This document shows, piece by piece, positions 43,149 through 50,743 of a stretch of 50,743 bases of DNA. A program made the position numbers and the translations under genes. Source of the DNA: an uncultured Deferribacteraceae bacterium (GTDB taxonomy: Bacteria; Chrysiogenota; Deferribacteres; Deferribacterales; Mucispirillaceae); the NCBI GenBank assembly GCA_947041165.1, contig CAMRCY010000014.1:1-50743 (forward strand). Reading direction: 5' to 3'. Below the pieces are notes generated by a model. It did no database searches. It had not been told where the DNA came from and saw only the letters and a program-made list of their open reading frames with translations. Each line of letters opens with the position of its first letter. Position 1 is the stretch's first letter.

Positions 43149-44054
43149 TCAACTACCTTTAAAATAATTTACAGCAGCACCGATTACACCAGCTTTATTT
43201 TTAAGTGATGCAACTTCAACTATCGTTATTCCTTTATATAGAGGAAAAATATCGTTGTTGATTATTTTGATCGTATCATCTAAATAATATTTTGATAATT
43301 CAGATAATCCACCACCCAATTTAACTTTATCAGGAACAAATATGTTGATAAGATCGGTTATAGCTTTTGCAAGATGTTTAGAGTATATATAAAATGTTTC
43401 TTTAGCGATGAGATCACCTTCATCAACTAATGCTCCAATTTTAGCAGGTGACAGATTAGATTCTGTGTTTGACAGTTCATTATAAGTTAAAGTAAGTGCA
43501 TGTAAGTTTGCATATTCATCAAGACAACCATATCGACCACATCCACATTTCCTACCGTTATCAACAGATATAATATGTCCTATCTCAAATGTTGATGTAT
43601 GTGATTTATGAAGCTTACCGTTAATAATTACACCACCACCAACACCCGTTCCAAGTGTTAAAAGTATCATATTATTTATCTCTGCTTTTTCGATATAATG
43701 ATATTCACCGAGCGTTGCAAGATTTGCGTCATTTTCAATAAGTATGGGGATATTTTTAAATGTGTTTTTAAGATCAGCTAAAATATTTTTACCGTTTAGA
43801 ATAGTTAGGTTAGGAGCGAATATAGTATTTTTGTCATAATTATATCCACCAGGAATAGCAACAGATAAAGCATTTATATCGTTATTATATAGAGATGATA
43901 TATAGTCAATTAGTTCTTCATAAGTTGTAGGAGTTTTCGATTTTATCTCATCAGCGATATTATAATCTGAGTCGATTAAAGCTGTTTTAATATTTGTTCC
44001 ACCGATATCAACTGCTAAAACCGATCTACTATTTTCAAGATTTTCTTTATTCAT
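43149..44054 (-). CDS. ROK-family sugar kinase (glucokinase-like)
   Basis: ROK kinases phosphorylate glucose, N-acetylglucosamine or N-acetylmannosamine. The protein is about 301 residues from the ATG at 44054. The P-loop is AVDIGGTNIKTALID, the catalytic ENDANLATLGEYH follows, then LTLGTGVGGG and the EIGHI plus CGCGRYGCLDEYA zinc motif. That zinc site marks true ROK kinases. No helix-turn-helix is present, so it is not a repressor. The frame opens at a GTG directly after the mtaB stop. I prefer the ATG, with AGGTG 9 nt upstream. No terminator is seen in the 136-bp gap to the exchanger gene. Confidence 0.9.
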   Translation of the reverse strand: MNKENLENSRSVLAVDIGGTNIKTALIDSDYNIADEIKSKTPTTYEELIDYISSLYNNDINALSVAIPGGYNYDKNTIFAPNLTILNGKNILADLKNTFKNIPILIENDANLATLGEYHYIEKAEINNMILLTLGTGVGGGVIINGKLHKSHTSTFEIGHIISVDNGRKCGCGRYGCLDEYANLHALTLTYNELSNTESNLSPAKIGALVDEGDLIAKETFYIYSKHLAKAITDLINIFVPDKVKLGGGLSELSKYYLDDTIKIINNDIFPLYKGITIVEVASLKNKAGVIGAAVNYFKGS

Positions 44055-44066
44055 TTTATAAAACAC

Positions 44067-45350
44067 CTAGTTGGGGATAATATCCCCGTATAATTTATTG
44101 TCTTTAAATTCAGTAATTAAAACATTATTAAATTTGTTAGGTTTAATATCAGATGTGCTGTGATTAAGGTTAATATTTAAATAATTATCTGTATGTCCTT
44201 TATCGCCTTTCTCGGTTAATACTCTAAAAGTTTTACCTATACTAATATCAACTAGATCTTGATATCTGTTTGAAGCAATATCTTGCAATATTTTCATTCT
44301 CTTCTTTTTGATAGTGGAGTCAATTTTGTTATCCATGCTTGAAGCTTTAGTTCCTTCTCTATCAGAGTATTGAAAAATATGGAAGAAATCGGTTGTAGCA
44401 GTTGAAAGGGTTTCAATAGTATTATTAAAATCATCATCTGTTTCAGATGGAAAGCCAACTATAATATCAGAACCGATTGTCAAGTTTACAATTTGTTCTT
44501 TAGCTTTTAAAGCAGTGTTTATGTATTCATCTTTTAGATAAAATCTATTCATCAGTTTTAATATGTTATCACTTCCAGATTGCAAAGGAATATGTAGATG
44601 AGCAGATATTTTATCAGGGTTATCTTTCATTATATTAATTAAGTCATCGTCTATTTCGTTCACCTCTAAAGATGAGAACCGTATACGAAAATCACCTTTA
44701 ACTTTTATAAGTCTTTTTACAAGCTCGGTGAAATTATATCCGTGTTCTTTACCGTATAATCCGATATGGATACCAACAAGCACGATCTCTTTATATCCAC
44801 TTTTAACTGCGTTTGTAAAACTTTCAACAGATAGATCTATATCGAGTGATTTTGAACGTCCTCTAAGAGTTGGAATAATACAGTAGCTACATTTTGCATC
44901 ACAGCCATCTTGTATTTTAAAATAGTTTCTAGTGCGTTTACTTTCATCGCTATCAACAACACCTGTAAATATAGATTTATCATCTAAGATTTTAACGATA
45001 TTATTAGTATTATTACAACCGAAATAGGAGATAATATTTTCGACGATTAATTCTTTAGAGAAGTTATCAACAACAAGATCTATATTATCTGTAGATGTAA
45101 GAATTTTATCGTTTGCCAAACAACCAGTCATAACTATTTTTAGATGAGGCAACCGTTCTTTACTTTTTTTAATATAATCTTCAACTTTTTTCGCAGCAGT
45201 TTCAGTTACAGCACACGAGTTGATAATCATAATTTCTGCAAGTTCAAGATTACTAGTTTGAGTAAATCCATTAGATAGCAATTTAGACATAATAAGTTCT
45301 TCTTCGGCGATATTAACTTTACAGCCGAAAGATTTTATATAATATAACAA
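44067..45350 (-). CDS. mtaB: tRNA threonylcarbamoyladenosine methylthiotransferase MtaB
   Basis: MtaB is a radical-SAM enzyme that converts t6A37 to ms2t6A37 in tRNAs reading ANN codons. The 427-residue protein has the UPF0004 domain (KSFGCKVN, INSCAVTETA, MTGCLA) with three cluster cysteines. The radical-SAM CDAKCSYCIIP (Cys-x3-Cys-x2-Cys) follows, and then a C-terminal TRAM-like region. A perfect palindrome, GGGGATA A TATCCCC (44073-44087), overlaps the last codons just before the ROK gene start. Confidence 0.93.
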   Translation of the reverse strand: MLYYIKSFGCKVNIAEEELIMSKLLSNGFTQTSNLELAEIMIINSCAVTETAAKKVEDYIKKSKERLPHLKIVMTGCLANDKILTSTDNIDLVVDNFSKELIVENIISYFGCNNTNNIVKILDDKSIFTGVVDSDESKRTRNYFKIQDGCDAKCSYCIIPTLRGRSKSLDIDLSVESFTNAVKSGYKEIVLVGIHIGLYGKEHGYNFTELVKRLIKVKGDFRIRFSSLEVNEIDDDLINIMKDNPDKISAHLHIPLQSGSDNILKLMNRFYLKDEYINTALKAKEQIVNLTIGSDIIVGFPSETDDDFNNTIETLSTATTDFFHIFQYSDREGTKASSMDNKIDSTIKKKRMKILQDIASNRYQDLVDISIGKTFRVLTEKGDKGHTDNYLNINLNHSTSDIKPNKFNNVLITEFKDNKLYGDIIPN

Positions 45351-45690
45351 CTGTGACTCCTCGGTAGATTAATCGATTTATTGTATACCAATATTTCATT
45401 GTTTGCCAATAAAATAAATATCTATATACCTAGATAGTTGAAAGATTTATATGTGATTAAACGGTTTTATATTGAAAAATAGTAATTTACTTGATTTATG
45501 CTAGATTAAAATGTTATCCTACAGTTATTACTGTTATCTTACTCTAAAATTAATACAGTAACTACAACGTGAAATTTAGCGATTATTATAGAGCAGTGTT
45601 AAAATCGGATTAGGCTTTAAGAGTACTACTTACAATTGTATATTAAAAAAACGGTAGAGTTCTACTACCCCTAAAAAGAGAGAGAGCTTC

Positions 45691-47079
45691 ATGGACTTTA
45701 TCTTATTTATTGATACACCGTCCAAGCCAGATATTTCCAGTTGTATTGCGTCGAAATATAAGGTATCGAACAATCTTATTGATGCTAACGTCGTTATCTC
45801 TGAAAACGAGATTACGCTTCCTGCTGATATTTTATATATAAATATATCGAACAAGCGAAAAGCTCACAACATATTATTTATAGATATATCTTTAGATGTT
45901 GAAACGATAATACTGTTAATTGAAGGTATGGCTGCCACCTATATAAATACGATGAAGATTTGTAGGTATGTTGCAAACCCACAGTTAAAAAATAGTGGTG
46001 CGTTGCTTTTAACAGATAAATTAAATAGATATGAAAACATTATCAACAACATAGGATTTTCTGTATTATACATAAACAAAACTGGAGAGATTTTATACTC
46101 TAACAAACATTTCAATGATCTTAGACGTGATAGCAAAGAGGGTTTAATGAAAAACTTTTTTGCTATGCTTGATCAGAAATTGATAGCAACTTTAAGATCG
46201 TTTATTGAGAGTAGTTCTGTTGTGAAGATGAGAGATTTTGTTGGTAGCATTATATTAGATAATGATGCAACTTTAATGATAGAGGGTAAAATTGTATCAT
46301 TTAAAGAAGATAAAGGTCATTATGAAATAGTTTTCGATTCTATGATAGATAAGGTAAAAAGCTCTGAAAATATTAGAAAACTTGAAGAACAAGCTTTAGT
46401 TTCAGGATTTTCAAGACATATATCTCATAATATTATGAATGCTTTAACGGCAGCAGGTGGGTTTATCCGTCAAGTTAAATCAAGAACAGATAGCGATCCG
46501 TATATGTCAAATATGTGGAAAATAATCGAGAGCAAGCTTCAGTTAATTGAAGAGGTGGTTTTAAGTTACAGCGACTACACACACTCATTATCATTTAAGT
46601 TAAATAATGAAGTTAATCTTTCACATTTTTATAAAGATCTTGTAACAACTATTGCTGATAAACAAATTGATAAAGATTTCTCGGCACAGTTATATAGATT
46701 TACAGATATGTATGATATGACGTATGATTTCACAGCGTTAGATAATTATACGGTGATGGGTAATATCCAATTTTTAAAATTGTCACTATGTTACATTATA
46801 AAAGATAATATACGATTTTTTGCAGACGATGTGCCATTATCATTTCGTGTGAAATCAAGCGTTATCAATAATAGATTTTCGTTAACTATATTAATAGAGG
46901 GTGTTGAGATCGCAGATCAAGTTTTAAGCACAATATTAGAACCGTGGGATCATAGCATACATATACAAAGTTTTGATTACTGGGGAATAGTTATTGCAAA
47001 ACAGGTTATTGAGCGTCACATGGGACAACTTGAAATTTGTAAAACAGATAATGGTATAGAGATCTTGTTACTATTTTAG
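45691..47079 (+). CDS. PAS-containing histidine kinase-like protein with degenerate ATP domain
   Basis: The 462-residue protein has an N-terminal region of about 100 residues of unclear type. A PAS-like domain (NIGFSVLYINKTGEILYSNK) follows. The dimerisation/phosphoacceptor helix reads FSRHISHNIMNALTAA, with His246 in SHNIMN. The C-terminal domain resembles HATPase, but the usual G1 and GLGL G2 boxes are missing: EPWDHSIHIQ and SFDYWGIVIAKQVIERHMGQ stand in their place. ATP binding is therefore doubtful. It could be a pseudokinase, phosphatase or phosphotransfer protein. No membrane span and no response regulator gene nearby. The 340-bp gap before it (45351-45690) has no other gene. Confidence 0.72.
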   Translation: MDFILFIDTPSKPDISSCIASKYKVSNNLIDANVVISENEITLPADILYINISNKRKAHNILFIDISLDVETIILLIEGMAATYINTMKICRYVANPQLKNSGALLLTDKLNRYENIINNIGFSVLYINKTGEILYSNKHFNDLRRDSKEGLMKNFFAMLDQKLIATLRSFIESSSVVKMRDFVGSIILDNDATLMIEGKIVSFKEDKGHYEIVFDSMIDKVKSSENIRKLEEQALVSGFSRHISHNIMNALTAAGGFIRQVKSRTDSDPYMSNMWKIIESKLQLIEEVVLSYSDYTHSLSFKLNNEVNLSHFYKDLVTTIADKQIDKDFSAQLYRFTDMYDMTYDFTALDNYTVMGNIQFLKLSLCYIIKDNIRFFADDVPLSFRVKSSVINNRFSLTILIEGVEIADQVLSTILEPWDHSIHIQSFDYWGIVIAKQVIERHMGQLEICKTDNGIEILLLF

Positions 47080-47156
47080 AATAGGTTTAGTGAGTTTGTT
47101 AAGTTAGTAAAAGTTTAAAGATAGAAGTGTAAATATATTTAAAAGGTGTTTTGTGT

Positions 47157-48020
47157 ATGAAAAATATAATTGATAAAGCGTCGATATTAGTCGAGAGTCT
47201 ACCATACATTAATAGATTTTCAGGCAAGACGTTTGTGATAAAATATGGTGGGCATGCTATGGAGGATAGTGATTATCAATATAGTTTTGCACAAGATATA
47301 ACGTTACTACATTATGTTGGTATAAAAGTTATTATCGTCCACGGCGGCGGTCCTCAGATCGGTGAAATGTTAGATAGGTTATCTATCAAGTCTGAATTCA
47401 AAAGTGGAATGCGTGTAACAGACTCAGATTCTATTGAGATAATTGAGATGGTTTTATCAGGCAAAATCAATAAAAACATTGTATCATTAATAAATAAAGC
47501 AGGCGGATCAGCGTTAGGTTTATCAGGTAGAGATGCTAATTTAATTGTTGCAGATAAATTATATTTAAATGAGAACGGCGAGAAGATAGATATCGGATTA
47601 GTAGGTGATATCAAAAGTATCAACACCGAAGTTATTAATCATATAGCTGAAAAATTTATTCCAGTTATAGCACCGATCGGTGTAGGAGATGATTTTACGC
47701 CATTCAATATTAATGCAGATGTTGCAGCAGGAGCTATCGCATCAGCCTTAAAAGCAGAGAAGTTAATACTTTTAACAGATGTTGACGGTGTGAAAGATAA
47801 GTCAGGTGATAGAATTTCAACTATCAAATTATCAGATGTAGATAGTTTGCGTACAGATGGCACATTAACAGGTGGGATGATCCCAAAAGTTGAGTGTGCA
47901 GCATCGGCTATAAAAGCAGGCGTAACTAAGGCACATATAATAGATGGACGAGTGTTACATTCAGTCCTATTAGAAATTTTTACAGATTCAGGTATAGGAA
48001 CTCAGGTGGTAGATGGATAA
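47157..48020 (+). CDS. argB: Acetylglutamate kinase
   Basis: ArgB phosphorylates N-acetylglutamate in arginine synthesis. The protein is 287 residues from the ATG at 47157, with AAGGTG upstream; a TTG two codons earlier is the alternative. Family motifs are FVIKYGGHAMED, IVHGGGPQIGEML, LSGRDANL, and the TGGMIPKV substrate loop. The C-terminal region lacks an obvious N-terminal arginine-sensing helix extension. Its stop overlaps the pcm start by 8 bp. Confidence 0.95.
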   Translation: MKNIIDKASILVESLPYINRFSGKTFVIKYGGHAMEDSDYQYSFAQDITLLHYVGIKVIIVHGGGPQIGEMLDRLSIKSEFKSGMRVTDSDSIEIIEMVLSGKINKNIVSLINKAGGSALGLSGRDANLIVADKLYLNENGEKIDIGLVGDIKSINTEVINHIAEKFIPVIAPIGVGDDFTPFNINADVAAGAIASALKAEKLILLTDVDGVKDKSGDRISTIKLSDVDSLRTDGTLTGGMIPKVECAASAIKAGVTKAHIIDGRVLHSVLLEIFTDSGIGTQVVDG

Positions 48021-48639
48021 TTTTAATTTTGATGTAAAATCTCCTAAATATTTTATAGACGATATAATACGTAAAGCTGCAGGTGGTGATGCAAGAATAA
48101 TTAATGCATTTGAAGTTATTCCAAGGGCTGTTTTTATACCAGAAGCGTCAAGACATCAAGCTTATGATGATATCTCATTGCCGATAGGACAAGGACAAAC
48201 GATATCGCAACCGTCGTTACTTGCACATATGTTAAAGAAGTTGGATATAAAAGAAACAGATACTATTTTAGAGATCGGTTCAGGATCAGGATATCTAGCG
48301 GCATTGCTATCAAAAATGTGTAAGAATGTTTATTCGGTTGAGCGTATAGCTCCACTATTAAATTCAGCAAGAAAGTTATTAAGAAGAATGAGTATATCAA
48401 ATGTACATTTTTTATTAGGTGATGGAGCTTTAGGTTGGGAAGATCACGCACCATACGATAAGATTGTTGCATCAGCTGGAGCTACAAAAATCCCAGATAA
48501 TTTAGTTGCACAATTATCAGATAATGGAAGATTTTTAATTCCGCTCAATGATAGCTTAATGTGCTATATCAAAGAGAACGGCACAATTATTGAAGAGAAA
48601 GGTGTGCCTGTTAAATTTGTAGATTTTGTAGGCAGTTAA
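48013..48639 (+). CDS. pcm: Protein-L-isoaspartate O-methyltransferase
   Basis: Pcm methylates isoaspartyl residues in aged proteins to start their repair, using S-adenosylmethionine. The 208-residue protein has the SAM motif ILEIGSGSGYLAALL, GQGQTISQPSLLA upstream, and the post-I motif in VYSVERIAPL. It overlaps argB by 8 bp. Its last codons, GTA GGC AGT TAA, form the first unit of the array that follows. Confidence 0.95.
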   Translation: MDNFNFDVKSPKYFIDDIIRKAAGGDARIINAFEVIPRAVFIPEASRHQAYDDISLPIGQGQTISQPSLLAHMLKKLDIKETDTILEIGSGSGYLAALLSKMCKNVYSVERIAPLLNSARKLLRRMSISNVHFLLGDGALGWEDHAPYDKIVASAGATKIPDNLVAQLSDNGRFLIPLNDSLMCYIKENGTIIEEKGVPVKFVDFVGS

Positions 48640-48866
48640 TTTTCCTGCTTACGACCATGGCTATATGTATTTTGTAGGCAGTTAATCTTTCCTACTTACG
48701 ACTATAGCTATATGTATATTGTAGGCAGTTAGTTTTACTACTTACGACTACTGTTATATGTATATTGTAGGCAGTTAATCTTTCCTACTTACGACCATGG
48801 CTATATGTATATTGTAGACAGTTAATTTTCCTGCTTACGACTACGGCTATATGCATATTGTAACCT
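48628..48866. repeat. Tandem array, 46-47-bp unit, five copies, starting inside pcm
   Basis: GTAGGCAGTTAA-type units start at 48628 (the pcm 3' end with its stop), 48674, 48721, 48767 and 48814, with a remnant at 48860. In each unit GTAGGCAG can pair with a downstream CTGCTTAC or CTACTTAC, with a wobble and in some units a mismatch. Each unit is therefore a small hairpin with TTAA in its loop. Confidence 0.9.
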
Positions 48867-48920
48867 AGTATATTTCTATAATAGTATCAATCTTAACAAT
48901 ATATATACGTGTGCAATATA

Positions 48921-50036
48921 CTACTTAGTTTCGTTATCGTTTTTCACAACATTGATAACAACAATCTCTGCTTTAGTAGCAATCCTCAATCTTAATCCCC
49001 ATAGGTATATTCCACTTGTAACAACTTGAGTAGTATTATCATACTCTTTCACTCCGTAATCATTCTGATACATATATTTTACTATTAGATTAATCGGAAA
49101 CAGTTGTCCAGCGTGAGTATGTCCTGATAGCAGAAGATCTATGTTGTTATTTTTAGCAGACTCAATACTTTCATCGCTCGGTATATGATCAATAACTATT
49201 GATAGATAACTTTCATCAATATCTTTTACTAAATCGGTTAAATTATCTCTATTGATTTTAGATTCAACTTTAGAAATTGAGAAAGGAATATCTAAATCTC
49301 TACCTATAATATTAACAGAGAGGTTGTCGATAGTAGAAACTTCATCAACTAGCATAATCAAATCACTATCTTGAAGAGTAGGCACAACGATATTTTTAAG
49401 CCCAGCGTAGTAATCATGATTTCCAAGAGCAGCGTAAATCGGCATATTAATATTTCTTAACACAGCTATATTTTCTTCAGTCATATCTTTCACATCTGCA
49501 TCTATAATATCTCCAGCGAAGATCGCAAAATCTGCATCTATGTTATTTATCTTATCAACATACATATTCAATCGTTTTAATGATGTAGTTCTATCAACAT
49601 GCATATCTGCTATTAAAACTATTTTAAGATTTCTAGAGATATTTTTATCGGTGTACACAGTGTACTCTTTAATAATCGGTGTCATGCTGTTTAGGTAACC
49701 GTATATATATATGATAGCAGTGGCGATCATTATTATGTAAGGAGTTTTAAGTGGAGTCCTATTTTGTATGTGTAGGAGAGTTAATATATTGACAATAACG
49801 AACACCATAAACAATATAAATGTTATACCCATTATATGGTATGCAATAGATAAAATATATGGAGGCACTTCAACATTAAATTGATACTGTAAAATTCTAA
49901 GTATTAAGAATGACTCAATAACAATAAGTGTAATCGGTATTGAAATATAACTTGCAATGTTTGGTAGTAGATATTTATATACGTTGAACGAGATATATGT
50001 AGCAAGAAAAAGATTAAGAATAAGAAATTTTATCAT
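48921..50036 (-). CDS. Membrane-anchored metallophosphoesterase
   Basis: A calcineurin-like phosphoesterase with a membrane N-terminus. The 371-residue protein has four or so hydrophobic helices in residues 1-125, then the YkuE-like catalytic domain. Metal-site motifs appear in order: VLIADMHVDR, FAGDIIDA, LGNHDYYAG and SGHTHAGQLFP. Some relatives (LpxG and UDP-diacylglucosamine hydrolases) act on lipid A precursors; others on phosphodiesters. Which one applies here is not clear. A 9-bp inverted repeat, TAGTATATT (48866-48874) and AATATACTA (48915-48923), overlaps its stop. Confidence 0.88.
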   Translation of the reverse strand: MIKFLILNLFLATYISFNVYKYLLPNIASYISIPITLIVIESFLILRILQYQFNVEVPPYILSIAYHIMGITFILFMVFVIVNILTLLHIQNRTPLKTPYIIMIATAIIYIYGYLNSMTPIIKEYTVYTDKNISRNLKIVLIADMHVDRTTSLKRLNMYVDKINNIDADFAIFAGDIIDADVKDMTEENIAVLRNINMPIYAALGNHDYYAGLKNIVVPTLQDSDLIMLVDEVSTIDNLSVNIIGRDLDIPFSISKVESKINRDNLTDLVKDIDESYLSIVIDHIPSDESIESAKNNNIDLLLSGHTHAGQLFPINLIVKYMYQNDYGVKEYDNTTQVVTSGIYLWGLRLRIATKAEIVVINVVKNDNETK

Positions 50037-50702
50037 TTATAAATCACCTTAGTAATAGTTGGAAAATTAGTATAGTTATGGAAATAAATTTTGTAAATAT
50101 AAAACATGTAGAATTTTATAACGTAAATAATCGGTTATAAGAGTATCATATTTTTAAAAGACACTTTATTTAGGGAGATCATTTAACTCAATTATTGTCA
50201 TACTATAGAGATAGTGATAGAGAGTAAGTTCAATTAATTCTCAAAATATGATGAATTAGAAACTAAGTTTAACTTTATTTTAGATAATTATTAAATTTAA
50301 ATTTCATGAAATCACAATATTTTTGATTATATTTATTTTAATATTGATGAATATTAAATAACTTTTTAATAGATTAAATTTATATTTAGTTAAGAGAATA
50401 AGTTATTTTATGATGATAAAGATATCTTTAACACAATTAAACTATATTATTTTATAATGTATTTACATCAAATATTTTATAAAAATCGGAATATATAGAT
50501 AAAACTTCATGAATATTTTGAAATTTTTTAAAATATTTTAATTTCATGTTAAATTATTATGTTGGTTGAGTGCAATTTGAAATTCTTTTATTTATAAGCT
50601 ATTTAGGAGATATCATAAGGTGTATTCGTTTGTATAAATGTCAAAATACTTTATATTTTAAGATCAATTTAGATATATTTATAAATTATTATTTATTTTT
50701 TC
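50037..50702. other. Gene-free AT-rich region
   Basis: I see no convincing coding frame, RNA gene or long repeat in this stretch. It is very AT-rich with many A and T tracts, which fits curved or UP-element-like DNA before the promoter at the window end. Confidence 0.6.
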
Positions 50703-50737
50703 TTGACAAAGAGTTTGAATTAGTAGAGTATAGCAAT
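50703..50737 (+). promoter_or_regulatory. Strong consensus-like promoter, probably of an rRNA or tRNA operon
   Basis: A perfect TTGACA (50703-50708) sits after an AT-rich block and is followed 17-20 bp later by GAGTAT/TATAGC. The downstream bases AATCCGAAG look like a stable-RNA leader. The transcript would run out of the window to the right. The -10 is the weak part. Confidence 0.5.
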
Positions 50738-50743
50738 CCGAAG

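Noticed and set aside
1-50743. tRNA, rRNA, insertion sequences or prophage
   Set aside because: No cloverleaf with a T-loop motif, no rRNA core sequence, no transposase, integrase or terminal inverted repeats were recognised in the window.

Overview
The window is strongly AT-rich bacterial DNA. It is densely packed, with short operon overlaps (ATGA, GTGA and TAATG junctions) separated by AT-rich gaps. Gene content suggests a Gram-negative, cytochrome-c-making, motile-or-host-associated lineage. The relevant genes are System I cytochrome c maturation, an RND pump with its adaptor, RlpA, ParAB plus bactofilin, an STT3-type oligosaccharyltransferase, methylmalonyl-CoA mutase parts, HisZ next to PurA, and two LprI-like lysozyme-inhibitor proteins. 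My best guess is a low-GC member of the Deferribacterota (Mucispirillum-like). This is an inference from gene content, not from a marker search.

Layout. 1-3625: tandem GT2 glycosyltransferases on the minus strand, the first cut by the window edge, fed by meaB (3622-4536). 4540-5370: a 54-bp repeat array, a terminator and the B12-binding subunit of methylmalonyl-CoA mutase. 5370-9165: a peptide ABC transporter (binding protein, OppB, OppC) without ATPases. 9259-11552: two LprI-like secreted proteins. 12017-15326: parA-parB-bactofilin-tpiA-secG. 15482-19023 (+): leucyl aminopeptidase and STT3. 19386-24196: a nuclease-like orphan, purA, hisZ and a PLP aminotransferase. 24882-29799: a small secreted protein, an RND pump and its adaptor. 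29824-34175: ccmEABCD, with ccdA divergent. 34424-38767: an unknown protein, cobO, larC, nth and rlpA. 38855-41881 (+): tRNA nucleotidyltransferase, an FAH-family enzyme, a CxxCxxCC protein and coaE. 42017-45350: a Ca2+/Na+ exchanger, a ROK kinase and mtaB. 45691-48639 (+): a degenerate histidine kinase, argB and pcm. 48921-50036: a membrane metallophosphoesterase. The last 700 bp hold no gene but end in a strong rRNA/tRNA-like promoter.

How the genes work together. The GT2 genes plus STT3 could build and transfer glycans onto exported proteins. ccmEABCD and ccdA mature c-type cytochromes, with a CcmE that carries the variant CxxxY haem ligand. MeaB and the B12 subunit support methylmalonyl-CoA mutase, and CobO supplies its adenosyl group. 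LprI-like proteins and the RND pump fit life near host defences.

The most unusual feature is a recurring architecture. Many genes are followed immediately downstream by direct repeats whose first unit is the gene's own 3' coding end, stop codon included, at various stages of decay: pcm, ccmB, the peptide-binding protein, oppB, the RND adaptor, nth and the FAH gene. Other gaps carry unrelated arrays with periods of 54, 58 and 35 bp. A second strong oddity is ccdA, which has no ATG, GTG or TTG where its conserved N-terminus begins and appears to start at ATA, ATC or ATT.
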